This document shows positions 55,477 through 63,365 of a stretch of DNA of 64,000 bases, piece after piece. Below the pieces are notes generated by a model. The model was not told the DNA's origin and did no database searches. It saw only the letters and a list, made by a program, of their open reading frames with translations. The stretch is from assembly GCA_022843265.1 (NCBI GenBank), contig JALHNZ010000001.1:1-64000 (forward strand), written 5' to 3'. The position numbers and the translations under genes were made by a program. The DNA comes from Gemmatimonadaceae bacterium (GTDB lineage: Bacteria; Gemmatimonadota; Gemmatimonadetes; Gemmatimonadales; Gemmatimonadaceae). Within the stretch, counting starts at the first letter, position 1. The number at the start of each line of letters is the position of its first letter.

Positions 55477-57306
55477 GTGCGCCCGAAAGCAATTGTCGCC
55501 GCCTTATCTCTCGTCGTCGTCGCCGCCTGCGACAACGCCACTCCCACCGAAACCTCTCCGGATCTCGACGTCACAAACGCCAGTACCAAAACCTCGACGG
55601 TTATAGACGGCCACCTCCGCGCAGCACCGCGCTTCGCCATCGACCTCAAGGTGCTTAACGCCCCGCGACTGGGCGCGCCAATTCACCTACGCGCGTCGAC
55701 GACGGCCGACGTGAGCACCGCAGAAGTCGAGTTGACGCTTTCCCTTCCAGAACTTGCACTAGCGCAGGACTCCTCATGGAAGATAAATCGCTCGTCCTCA
55801 GCCGTCGTGTCAGGCGCACGCTCTGCAAAGCGCCGCGCCCTCGCGCGTGGCGCACTTGATATCCGTGACACTTCAGTCGTAGTTGAGCGTCCTGGCATTT
55901 ATCGAGTCGTGGCCAGCGCTATAGCCAGCTCAAACGAAAGCGCGCGTGTGGCCGGTCAGCTCGTGCAGGATGCAGCTCACGCCGAGCTCTGGCTTCTCGT
56001 GGACTCCACCGGTAGCCGAGTGCTCAACGACTACGATGCGGCGGCCATCCCTGAAAAGTATGTCGCAACGCCCGGGCAGTTCCGTCTCCGTCGTCCTACC
56101 ATTGCCGGCGGGCCGCGTCAGACGTCAGCGGCTCGCGTGGCCCCCGAGACGACGCGTCCCTCCTCAACAACGGGTGTTCAGAGTTCGTCGAGCCTGACCT
56201 ACGGGAATCGCCGCCTTGTGTACTACGACTACGACACCTACTCATACCGCGGTGTCCCACAGGCCGTGGTCACGTGGCAGTTTTACGATATTCAGTACGG
56301 CGGTCCAACCAATGGCGGCTCGGCGCAGACCGACGAGAACGGCTACTTCCAAGGCGCCTGTCCGTACTACTATGAGTACGCCACCGGGCCAATCGGCTAC
56401 ACGAACACGCGGATCGAAGCCGCAGAAGGCGTGATGGTCGCAGACCAGTATTACGAAGGTCATGGCGGCGACTGTGAATCGTACTATGAACAGGTGATGC
56501 CGAGTACAGCCTCGCGCGTCTATCATCGGATGACGGAGGTCGCGAACAATTCTGGCCTCATCTTCGGCTACTACCGCCCAAAGCTCACCGTCGAAGTGAG
56601 GCCGGTTGGCATCAGCAGGTATGAATCTGGCTATGACAAGATTGTGCTGGAGCGGCCGACCACCTCAGGCACGAACCTCGTCGATCTAGGGGGCGTATGG
56701 GGACAGTTGGGTCGCTTCACGATGGGACATGAATACGGGCACGCGGCGCACGAAAAGGCGTTCGGCGGCATGGTGATTAACCCGAACTGCCCGGCTGGGC
56801 ACTCGCTCGAGAGCAGCACCGGCAACTACAACTGCGCGTTCAACGAAGGGTTTGCAAACTATCACGCGATTGAAACCGTCGGCTCGGCGATGGGGTACTT
56901 TTATACGAACTTCGTCACCAACTTTTACTACGACACGGGAACCGACGGCGGTACTTGGTCAGGGCCGGTCGGCTCTGCGCTCTGGTACTTGGCGCGCAGC
57001 TCCTCGCTAAACGGAGCCTTTACCGCGAACTACTATGCGCGACTGCTGCGCGGCGGATGTCTCGTGACCGTGCCAGGGGACTTCTTTGGGTTCGTGAAGC
57101 CGCAAGGGATTGACCATATGATCTATTGCTTAGAGCGCCAGGCGCCCGTTAGCAGTTCGCTCCAGTCGACATATTTTGGAGCGCGCAACCCGACATTCTC
57201 CATTAGCTGGAACATTAGCGCGCCGAGCAACCAACCGACGCAAAGCGCGATCCGTGCGGTGTGGGGCACCTACCTGCGCGGAACCTCTAACATCGTAGTG
57301 CCTTAA
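55477..57306 (+). CDS. Secreted gluzincin metallopeptidase-like lipoprotein
   Basis: 609 residues. Lipoprotein signal ending 'LVVVAAC' (Cys18). The N-terminal 200 residues are beta-rich. A carboxypeptidase-regulatory-like segment is seen around 255-320 ('YSYRGVPQAVVTWQFYD...TDENGYFQG'). The zinc motif HEYGH (418-422, in 'MGHEYGHAAHEK') is followed by Glu457 in 'NEGFANYHA', the gluzincin third ligand. The Cys/Tyr-rich ending suggests an extracellular fold. It is cargo of element B and probably cuts proteins outside the cell. Start GTG; no clear Shine-Dalgarno. Family not identified more closely. Confidence 0.8.
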   Translation: MRPKAIVAALSLVVVAACDNATPTETSPDLDVTNASTKTSTVIDGHLRAAPRFAIDLKVLNAPRLGAPIHLRASTTADVSTAEVELTLSLPELALAQDSSWKINRSSSAVVSGARSAKRRALARGALDIRDTSVVVERPGIYRVVASAIASSNESARVAGQLVQDAAHAELWLLVDSTGSRVLNDYDAAAIPEKYVATPGQFRLRRPTIAGGPRQTSAARVAPETTRPSSTTGVQSSSSLTYGNRRLVYYDYDTYSYRGVPQAVVTWQFYDIQYGGPTNGGSAQTDENGYFQGACPYYYEYATGPIGYTNTRIEAAEGVMVADQYYEGHGGDCESYYEQVMPSTASRVYHRMTEVANNSGLIFGYYRPKLTVEVRPVGISRYESGYDKIVLERPTTSGTNLVDLGGVWGQLGRFTMGHEYGHAAHEKAFGGMVINPNCPAGHSLESSTGNYNCAFNEGFANYHAIETVGSAMGYFYTNFVTNFYYDTGTDGGTWSGPVGSALWYLARSSSLNGAFTANYYARLLRGGCLVTVPGDFFGFVKPQGIDHMIYCLERQAPVSSSLQSTYFGARNPTFSISWNISAPSNQPTQSAIRAVWGTYLRGTSNIVVP

Positions 57307-57340
57307 GGTCGTTCCGTCGCAACGGCAGGCCTACAAGTGT

Positions 57341-57370
57341 CCGATCACACGATTCATTTCGTGTGATCGG
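57341..57370 (+). terminator. Perfect hairpin after the metallopeptidase gene
   Basis: 12-bp stem CCGATCACACGA / TCGTGTGATCGG with loop TTCATT, 35 bases after the stop codon. There is no T tract. The motif 'GTGATCGG' recurs at about 57394. Confidence 0.6.
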
Positions 57371-57481
57371 AGCTGGTGCTCACACAGGAGCTCACGTGAT
57401 CGGAGGGAGACGTCCACAGATGTTGTCTTGCCGATGCTCTCCGCGTTGCTGACGCTTTACATTTCTTTCATCGGACTATTT

Positions 57482-57922
57482 ATGCGCACCAGTCGTCAGA
57501 TACGCGGGCTCGGTATTCGCCGAACTTTACGTTTAGGTGTGGCCTCGCTTCTCGCGGGGACTGTCATTGTCGGTGTTGGGTGCCGGGAGGACATCATCGA
57601 ACCGCCCACGGTCCAGGCACTTGTTTACGGCACGGCGACGGTCGCCGGGCAACCAGCGGCTGGTCGCTCGGTCACCGCCCGAGGTTTCGCTCAAGGCTGC
57701 CAAGGAGTAGGATCCGCGCTGGGCGGAGACGCGAAGGCGGATGCGAGCGGCCACTATCGCATCCTCATGGGCGGCTACGCCGAGACGAGCTCGATTTGCG
57801 TCCAGGTCGGCCTCGTGTCTGCCACCGGCACGGACACCGTGTTCGCGGTCGGCACAGTCGAGGCTCGCCGTGACCCGCCGTTCGACAGCGTGCGAATTAG
57901 CGTCGACCGCGCCACTCCGTAA
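57482..57922 (+). CDS. Small lipoprotein with regulatory-like beta domain
   Basis: 146 residues from the ATG at 57482; the frame opens at 57428 but that lead has no signal character. Long basic n-region and hydrophobic core ending 'VGVGC' (Cys34). The mature part ('ALVYGTATVAGQPAAGRSVTARG...ASGHYRILMGG...SICVQVGLVSATG') has the strand pattern of a carboxypeptidase-regulatory/transthyretin-like fold, with paired cysteines. It follows the metallopeptidase gene on the same strand in element B; a functional link is plausible. Confidence 0.65.
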   Translation: MRTSRQIRGLGIRRTLRLGVASLLAGTVIVGVGCREDIIEPPTVQALVYGTATVAGQPAAGRSVTARGFAQGCQGVGSALGGDAKADASGHYRILMGGYAETSSICVQVGLVSATGTDTVFAVGTVEARRDPPFDSVRISVDRATP

Positions 57923-58255
57923 ATATTACGCAGCCGGGTACTTCGCGTCCTTTGGGCGCCCATGCCTCACCTCCTCGCCGCGCGTCATGGAGTAGGCGGC
58001 GTTGCTTCGAAGAGGGGGTGAGGACTGGTCACCACGAAAGACGTAGCTCGAGCCGAAGGGTGGAAGTCTCCGACGGGGATACGGTAGGTCCAGTCGGCTT
58101 CCTGCGACTAGGCCTGATTGGGGGCTCGACTCGCTCTAGTGGCACTAGCATCTGAAGCCGTGAAATGCGAAGGGAAGCCGCGCGACACCGCGATGAGTAA
58201 CACACGCTTTTCGTTAACGCCTAGAGCAGAATCTGAGTTAGTAACACCGACACTA
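57923..58255. other. Stretch without a supported gene
   Basis: About 330 bases after the small lipoprotein gene. Short frames only, none with a start signal or family resemblance. No strong hairpin seen. Confidence 0.45.
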
Positions 58256-58609
58256 TCATTCCCCGCCGCCGCCATCCCGAACACGCTCGAGCACATGCGC
58301 AACCGTATGTGCTTCACCAGCGTGAAATAGATCCAGCGCCGACTGCTCTTTCCAGCGCGACTTTGGTGTTGCAAGCCACCTCTTTCGCGTTGTCTCTTCC
58401 GGCATAAGCGCCTGCAGCGCCAGTGCAACGCAACCGAACACCATGAGGGCCGCCTGGACGGCGCCCTGCTCTTCCGGGTGTTCACCTACGGGACGGGATG
58501 TCGAGATCACTGACATTAGCGAAGCCACGGACATGTCAAGCGCACCCGAAATCTTTTCGGGATCACGCTGCCTGTTCTCGTCGCGCAGTTCGTGAGATGC
58601 ACTGAGCAA
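58256..58609 (-). CDS. Possible hypothetical protein in element B
   Basis: 117 codons with a TTG at the outer end; an ATG at codon 26 (in 'LDMSVASLMSV') is an alternative. The protein has one hydrophobic stretch ('AALMVFGCVALALQALM') and a polar helical end ('EQSALDLFHAGEAHTVAHVLERV'). No family recognised. A second short frame (58627-58827, minus) ends 17 bases upstream and may be the preceding gene of the pair, but it has no independent support. Confidence 0.35.
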   Translation of the reverse strand: MLSASHELRDENRQRDPEKISGALDMSVASLMSVISTSRPVGEHPEEQGAVQAALMVFGCVALALQALMPEETTRKRWLATPKSRWKEQSALDLFHAGEAHTVAHVLERVRDGGGGE

Positions 58610-58849
58610 TGTTCTGTCGGCGATAGCTAGAGCGACCGCCGCCGTCCCACCGCATCCGCCGATTGCGGAAGGACTTCATCGTGCTGCACCTGACTGGCAC
58701 GTACTACAAAGCCTGCGCCAAATCTCCCACCGGCAATATCATATTCGGACAAGTTTTCCCTCACTCTTTTCGCGCCTACTTGCGCCGAATTGGCCGCGGC
58801 GGCACGCGTCCATTGCGTGACCCACATCTGCGCTAAGGATCGCTCTTAG

Positions 58850-59300
58850 GACCCGTCCGACGCGGACCGTCCGGAGGACCTACGCCGGCCCCTCGCGTGG
58901 CTTGACGGCGTCGGACCTGCCGCGCCTCCGCCCGCGTGGCTAGAGAAAGCGCTGTTTGCCCTCGTGCCCGCAATGCCGCCGGACGTCGCTCCAGCCATGT
59001 CGTCACTGGCCCCCTATCGTTGGCTGCGCGTCGCTTCGGCGCCCGACTTTGCCGGCGAACTCGATGGCGCGCGCGACGTACTTGATCGTCTTGAGTCCAA
59101 AGTGCCACCGCAACTTCCCGCGCCGGACGCAGCAGAGTTTCTTGCGCTTGTGTGTGCGCGACGCGGACGGTTGGCGCGCCAGCGCGGCGAGATCGACGCA
59201 GCCGTGGACTGGTCTCAGCGTGGTCTCGCTCGCGCCGATGGCGCGCGACACCTCGATGCCTGGGGCGCATGCATACAGGGACTCGCCGCTTGCGCCCAGT
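58850..59300 (+). pseudogene. Remnant of a TPR-like protein gene
   Basis: Directly after a TAG (58847-58849) the plus frame reads as a coherent protein interior without a start: 'RPLAWLDGVGPAAPPPAWLEKALFALVPAMPPDV...', then 'EFLALVCARRGRLARQRGEIDAAVDWSQRGLARADGARHLDAWGACIQGLAACA', which has tetratricopeptide-like helix pairs. After about 59300 the frame turns into Arg-rich nonsense. Both ends therefore look lost. ATG codons inside (58964) are not likely starts. Confidence 0.5.
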
Positions 59301-59582
59301 TTCGTGTTGCTTCTACCGGCCGACGCATCCGGCGAGAGACATCAATGGGGCGCTCCAATCGCGCCAAATGCGCTCTTGGTCGTCACCAAACTCCAAGGCA
59401 CACCGCTCGCGCTGCGCCGCTTCATCGCGCGAGGTCGAAGTACGGGGGCCTGCGACCAACCGTTCGGCCGCAAGCCCCGCGCATTTCGCTTTACCCGGGC
59501 GAATTCTCTTGACGTTCCGAGAAGGTGAGACGCGCGACACGTGTCCGACGGGTCACAGTGTCGTTCCCTCGCTGATCCACGT

Positions 59583-59981
59583 TTAGTCTATTGACCCAAT
59601 GCCAAACTTGGCTGCTTTACCGGTGCGAATCGATAGTGATTCTGTCACCGCGAAAAAGATGGCAAGGCATGCTGTCGCGATGATCCAATAGATGATGCCG
59701 ACACGCGACATCGGTGAGTGCGACTCAGATCCAAACGTGACCGCCCACGGCAGAACGAGGAAGAGCCAAGGCAGAAACGCAGCCCGCAACGATGCACGCA
59801 TCCACTTGTAGTTGCTGAGTTCGGCGAGCATCGACAATCCGCCGCCGGCGATCACAAGCAGCGCCACCTTCAGCGCGGAAGCGGGCAAGCCATCCTGCGA
59901 AACACCGGAGTAGAGGAGCCACAGGCCAGACAACGTCGAACCTGTGAAAAAGGCAGCTGCCAGCCGTGTGCGCATCGCCAT
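59583..59981 (-). CDS. Four-helix membrane protein
   Basis: 132 residues, largely hydrophobic: 'AAAFFTGSTLSGLWLLYSGV', 'ALKVALLVIAGGGLSMLAEL', 'AAFLPWLFLVLPWAVTFG' and 'VGIIYWIIATACLAIFFAV', separated by short polar loops. No motif identifies its function. The composition is unlike a shadow frame, and the hydrophobic periodicity is the main support. Confidence 0.6.
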   Translation of the reverse strand: MAMRTRLAAAFFTGSTLSGLWLLYSGVSQDGLPASALKVALLVIAGGGLSMLAELSNYKWMRASLRAAFLPWLFLVLPWAVTFGSESHSPMSRVGIIYWIIATACLAIFFAVTESLSIRTGKAAKFGIGSID

Positions 59982-60197
59982 GATCTATCTCCCCCAAAAA
60001 GAAGTGTCTCGCCATCCCCCCGCGGCGGTCGTCCGAACCACTGTGGCTCCGGGCCTGCAGGATCGGTGTCCGCAACTATTCGAACCGGGGAGCGTGCTCC
60101 CGAGTTTACTGATTTGCGGCTGCATATGCACTAGTGGTTCCCGCGCCGAGCACCGCCCCCGCAATGTGCATCCGGCGTAGCAATATACCGCCAAACT

Positions 60198-60671
60198 TTG
60201 CGATCATCTTTTTGGTCCAAAGGTGAACGCACCTTGGATCTATCGCCTGAGGCTGTGGAGGCACTTCGCAAGCAGCGCCAACGACAGGCGGCGGACAAAC
60301 TCGCAATGGGAGGAGACTACGCTTCACACGGCTTCGTCTTCGCTGATGGCGACGGACGCCCGCTGCGCGAGCGATTTGTGTTGCGGAGTGTGTTTCGCCC
60401 ACTGCTGAAAAAAGCTGGACTACCCGCACACCGGCTCTACGACCTACGACACACGTCAGCGACGCTCCTTCTAGCGGAAGGGCTACCAGTTCATGTAGTC
60501 TCGCAGCGACTCGGCCACCGCGACATCGCGACCACACTGGACAACTACGCTCATGTTCTCCCAACGCAACAAGCGGCGGCTACAGAGAAGATTGCAAGCG
60601 TGCTACGAATCGCTTGTGCAAAGGTGCAACATGGGGCGACGGAGGCGCAGGCGAAGGGAGGAAAGGTTTGA
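60198..60671 (+). pseudogene. Tyrosine integrase, C-terminal fragment
   Basis: About 157 residues of the catalytic domain of a phage/island-type tyrosine recombinase. 'RTLDLSPEAVEALRKQRQRQ' is the strand-helix before the catalytic core. 'HRLYDLRHTSATLLLAEGLPVHVVSQRLGHRDIATTLDNYAHVLP' contains the second catalytic Arg (LRHT), the GH histidine and the nucleophilic Tyr. The N-terminal arm-binding and core-binding domains and the first catalytic Arg box are missing; the upstream sequence belongs to other frames. It begins at a TTG with no Shine-Dalgarno. The fragment is probably inactive. It is the only recombinase seen in either element. Confidence 0.85.
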
Positions 60672-60708
60672 ACAACTCCATCTTGTAGCGACTCAACAAC
60701 TCTTCTAA

Positions 60709-61287
60709 TCAGTTCCTAAGCAGCGGGCCTCGCCATTGACGGTATTCATGCCCCTTCGGAGTCACTTGAATAAGCGTGTCATTTACATGCACTAGGTGGT
60801 GATTCCTCAGCGCATTCAGGATAACCTGTCGCTCTTGCGGGTCGGTCACGCGATCAGAGAGCCAAACATCATACGTCTCATAAGTAGCGGGTGTTGATCT
60901 CATCGCTAGCCACTCCAGTACTTCTTGCGTCACGCGCACGAGAAAAAGATTAAGAAAGCGATACTCCCAAAGGTAGGCTGCTTCCCGCTGAGCGACGAGC
61001 TTCGCCTGCCACGACTCCTCCTTAACTGCTGCGATCGTCGTAATCTCAGGCGCGGCCAGCGGCTCGTTTGGACTCGCATTTATTGGAAGTGGTGGAGCAG
61101 CGGCAGCGTTTGCTGTTTGGGTGATCACCTGCCCGCCGAACACTTTTAGCTCTTCAATCTTCGAAATGAGTTCTCCGATGGGCGTTCGAAACAACGCGAA
61201 AAACGCGATCGCAGTCAGAGCGGCCATGACAGGGGACGCAAGAAACAGCTTGCCCCATTCAAGCCAATACAACGCGGCTGGCGACAT
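60709..61287 (-). CDS. Membrane-anchored protein with winged-helix-like C-terminus
   Basis: 192 residues: an N-terminal membrane helix ('LFLASPVMAALTAIAFFALF'), a coiled or linker segment to about residue 85, a helical middle ('QAKLVAQREAAYLWEYRFLNLFLVRVTQEVLEWL'), and an end whose pattern ('DPQERQVILNALRNHHLVHVNDTLIQVTPKGHEYRQW') is like a winged helix ending in the 'VTPKG..Y' wing strand. No family recognised. It lies downstream of the 61322 gene on the same strand. Confidence 0.65.
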   Translation of the reverse strand: MSPAALYWLEWGKLFLASPVMAALTAIAFFALFRTPIGELISKIEELKVFGGQVITQTANAAAAPPLPINASPNEPLAAPEITTIAAVKEESWQAKLVAQREAAYLWEYRFLNLFLVRVTQEVLEWLAMRSTPATYETYDVWLSDRVTDPQERQVILNALRNHHLVHVNDTLIQVTPKGHEYRQWRGPLLRN

Positions 61288-61321
61288 GTCGGATTCTTTT
61301 ATGAGAAACGAAGAGCGGGTA

Positions 61322-61846
61322 TCAGCGAAGGCCGAGCTTAACCGTTAGCATCGCGTCGAACGTTGCCGCTCTAAGTTTTGCTGCTTCAAGCGATTCATTT
61401 AGAATGGCAGAAGACTGGCCATCATCTTTCGCGACATCCTCGTACCGGCGTTCGCGAAGCGCGAGATTAAACGCGCGCACGCGGTGAGCAAGGTCGTCGG
61501 GAATGAAATGTGCAAGCTCTTGATAGCAGTAAGTGAGATTTTCTCGGGCTTGCTGCGTAAGCTGCCCATTCAGGTGCAGTGTTCGCCCCAACCTGACTAG
61601 AGACTGCTCAATCTCTGGCCGCGGTGCGGGAAGGAGAGAGAGCGGATACACGAGCGTTCCCGAAGCCGTCCAATCGGCAAGCCCAGTATCGAGAAGCTGG
61701 GAGTAGCCGTCGATAATCGCATCCACGCGTTGCGCCGAGAGTGTATCGAGCAGAACCGGGATCGGCCGGTCATGCACAGATTGTTTCTCAGCAGAGCCGT
61801 TTCCGCCGATCAGCCTGCGAAAGGCCTCTGTTATCGCGCTAATCAC
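61322..61846 (-). CDS. Unknown soluble protein in element B
   Basis: 174 residues from a GTG preceded by GGGGAGG at six bases; the frame continues upstream to 61942 without support. It is mostly helical ('ARENLTYCYQELAHFIPDDLAHRVRAFNLALRERRYEDVAKDDGQSS'), with a Pro-rich turn in the middle ('YPLSLLPAPRPEIEQSLVRLG'). No known motif. It is 34 bases upstream of the membrane-anchored gene at 60709, and the two may form an operon. Confidence 0.65.
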   Translation of the reverse strand: MISAITEAFRRLIGGNGSAEKQSVHDRPIPVLLDTLSAQRVDAIIDGYSQLLDTGLADWTASGTLVYPLSLLPAPRPEIEQSLVRLGRTLHLNGQLTQQARENLTYCYQELAHFIPDDLAHRVRAFNLALRERRYEDVAKDDGQSSAILNESLEAAKLRAATFDAMLTVKLGLR

Positions 61847-62065
61847 GTAACACCTCCCCTGCCTCGTAAATGAGCGGTACGGTCGCGACCAAGCTGCACC
61901 GATATAAGAGCAGTCGAGCCTAATGCGCGAGGCGAGCGACAATCATACAGCCGGCGACAAAAATTCGCGCATAACGTGCTGTGACAATGCCACCGAGGCG
62001 CTACACAATGGGGAATCGTCAATGAGTTACTTGCCTTCTCAATCACGCATTTTTCCGGAGAGCTT

Positions 62066-62383
62066 ATGAAGAGACGGCGCAACCCCCGCGAGGGCGGCGG
62101 CCCCGTGAGCCTGTGCGTGTACTGCATCCACAAGATCACCTTTACCAGCACCTGCGCGGCCTACCCAAGCGGGATTCCGGGCGACTTTAACTCGGGTTTC
62201 GCCGCTCACCTAACCGCTACAGGAGATGACAATGGCATCACTTTCGAGGCGCACAACGAGTACGGCATGACGCGAGAGAAGGCTTTATCGCTCGCTGGTC
62301 CCGATGCGTACAAGGCATTCCTTAAGGCGATGGACGCTCGCACGGACGAGGTGACTCTGGAAGAAGGCCAAGAGGACTCTTGA
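62066..62383 (+). CDS. Small conserved-type cysteine protein
   Basis: 105 residues, start ATG with GGAGAG upstream. 'VSLCVYCIHKITFTSTCAAYPSGIPGDFNSGFAAHLTATGDDNGITFE' follows a pattern I recall from uncharacterised small proteins, 'C..C.h......C.AfP.GIP..i..g...H..p..gD.Gi.F', in which three cysteines and a His could bind a metal. The C-terminal 35 residues are acidic and helical. Function unknown. Confidence 0.65.
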   Translation: MKRRRNPREGGGPVSLCVYCIHKITFTSTCAAYPSGIPGDFNSGFAAHLTATGDDNGITFEAHNEYGMTREKALSLAGPDAYKAFLKAMDARTDEVTLEEGQEDS

Positions 62384-62410
62384 ATCGGCGCGGCGTAGGT
62401 CAGCGGACTA

Positions 62411-63004
62411 CTACAGTTTTCCAGCGGCACGCGCCTCGCTGATCGCTTGGCACGCGAGGGCGACGTCAATGGGATCCTCAACGGCGATGATGAGATGCGG
62501 ACCCGTCAGCTTCTCAACGACTAGCGCATCGCGCTTGGCTGTGACGGCAACGATTCGCCCGAAAGGAACCTCAAGAGATCGTGCAGCACCCGAGAGCCTC
62601 AGACCCTTTGCATTTAGGGTCAGCGTGCCTGCGTCACGCTCTTTGACTTTCCCAGCGGGCGTTGGAGTGTACCAGGTGCAGGACGCTGTGAGAAACTCAT
62701 CACGATGCTTCACGCTCTCTACCCATGATCCGTCCTGATACCCGCTAAGTCTGAGCTGTCGCTCGGGATCACCGAGGACCACTCGGTATGTTTCCTGCTC
62801 TTCTCGCTGAATGCGACGGGGCACGAGCCAGCGTCGATTGACGCCCCAGTAGAACAGGCCGCCTCCGATAAGTAGCAATCCTACCGCGCTGTCACCCTCC
62901 CAAAGCAGCTTTAAGAAAGTGAACAGGAGCAGAGCGCCCAACCAAACAGGCCAGAGACCGGCTTTCTTGGGTTCCGGAGTTCGAAGAGTGGGAGCCTCGA
63001 TCAT
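62411..63004 (-). CDS. Membrane protein with PH-like C-terminal domain
   Basis: 197 residues: two N-terminal membrane helices ('WPVWLGALLLFTFLKLLW' and 'AVGLLLIGGGLFYWGV'), a basic stretch, then a beta-rich domain ('TLTLNAKGLRLSGAARSLEVPFGRIVAVTAKRDALVVEKL', 'HLIIAVEDPIDVALACQAISEAR'). Its strand order and final helix are like bacterial PH domains. No precise family. Last gene of element B before the terminator and the tRNA. Confidence 0.65.
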   Translation of the reverse strand: MIEAPTLRTPEPKKAGLWPVWLGALLLFTFLKLLWEGDSAVGLLLIGGGLFYWGVNRRWLVPRRIQREEQETYRVVLGDPERQLRLSGYQDGSWVESVKHRDEFLTASCTWYTPTPAGKVKERDAGTLTLNAKGLRLSGAARSLEVPFGRIVAVTAKRDALVVEKLTGPHLIIAVEDPIDVALACQAISEARAAGKL

Positions 63005-63153
63005 GCGTGCGCGGGTGTTAAATGGGAACGGTGCAACGAGCCGGTCTACGGTACCCTCCCGCGCGGCGCCTCGCGAGCCCTTGGTAGCCAGCCATTTCGC
63101 ACAGTTTTTCGGTTTCGCACACTATTCGCACAGTGAACTACTAAAGACGCACA

Positions 63154-63185
63154 ATCCCCCGCTCAGCCGAAGCCGAGCGAGGGAT
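63154..63185 (-). terminator. Terminator of tRNA-Pro supplied by element B
   Basis: On the minus strand a 14-bp stem (ATCCCTCGCTCGGC / GCTGAGCGGGGGAT, two G-T pairs) is closed by a stable TTCG tetraloop. It lies 33 bases past the tRNA 3' end. The remaining bases between 63005 and 63218 hold no gene. Confidence 0.75.
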
Positions 63186-63217
63186 CGTAAAACCAATCAA
63201 ATAAACACTTTCCAAAA

Positions 63218-63260
63218 ATCGGGACGGCGGGATTCGAACCCGCGACCCCCTGAACCCCAT
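63218..63260 (-). other. Attachment-site copy 3 (within intact tRNA-Pro)
   Basis: The 43-bp core as it appears inside the functional tRNA gene. To its right the sequence continues as the tRNA 5' half; at copies 1 and 2 it continues as element DNA. The divergence point lies in the anticodon loop, so strand exchange occurred at or before it. Confidence 0.92.
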
Positions 63261-63292
63261 TCAGGTGCGCTACCGGGCTGCGCTACGTCCCG
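63219..63292 (-). tRNA. tRNA-Pro(GGG)
   Basis: A complete 74-base cloverleaf: acceptor arm CGGGACG/CGTCCCG with discriminator A, D arm 'GCGCAGCCCGGTAGCGC', anticodon arm CCTGA-ATGGGGT-TCAGG with anticodon GGG, variable loop 'GGGTC', and T arm CGCGG-GTTCGAA-TCCCG-type. No CCA is encoded. The 3' part is the 43-bp att core also found at 49987 and 54257, so the 3' end of the present gene was delivered by element B. Confidence 0.95.
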
Positions 63293-63336
63293 TGCGTGAT
63301 CCACCAAACATGACCGGCGTTTCACCACAGACCTGC

Positions 63337-63365
63337 AACCTACCCTACCTCCCCTCGGGGTTCAA
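63337..63365 (-). promoter_or_regulatory. Probable tRNA-Pro promoter
   Basis: On the minus strand a -35-like TTGAAC (63360-63365) and a -10-like TAGGTT (63337-63342) have 17-base spacing, placing the start about 38 bases before the tRNA. The -35 box overlaps the stop codon of the histidine kinase gene. This promoter lies outside the att core and is untouched by the insertions. Confidence 0.5.

Larger units (their letters stand above)
54257..63217. mobile_element. Integrated element B, about 9.0 kb, with truncated integrase
   Basis: Bounded by the att copies at 54257 and 63218, the second being part of the intact tRNA-Pro gene. Contents: the shared end repeat, a decayed stretch, a gluzincin lipoprotein and a second small lipoprotein, gene remnants, the C-terminal third of a tyrosine recombinase, and four unknown genes plus a UUCG-type terminator beside the tRNA. 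The truncated integrase indicates that it is no longer self-mobile. Confidence 0.8.

Noticed and set aside
60106-60564. 152-residue minus-strand frame opposite the integrase fragment
   Set aside because: Antisense to a recognisable tyrosine-recombinase core; contains no motif of its own.
62919-63299. Plus-strand frame across the tRNA-Pro gene
   Set aside because: It lies over the element terminator and the tRNA on the opposite strand and carries the same 'GRRDSNPRPPEP' artefact.
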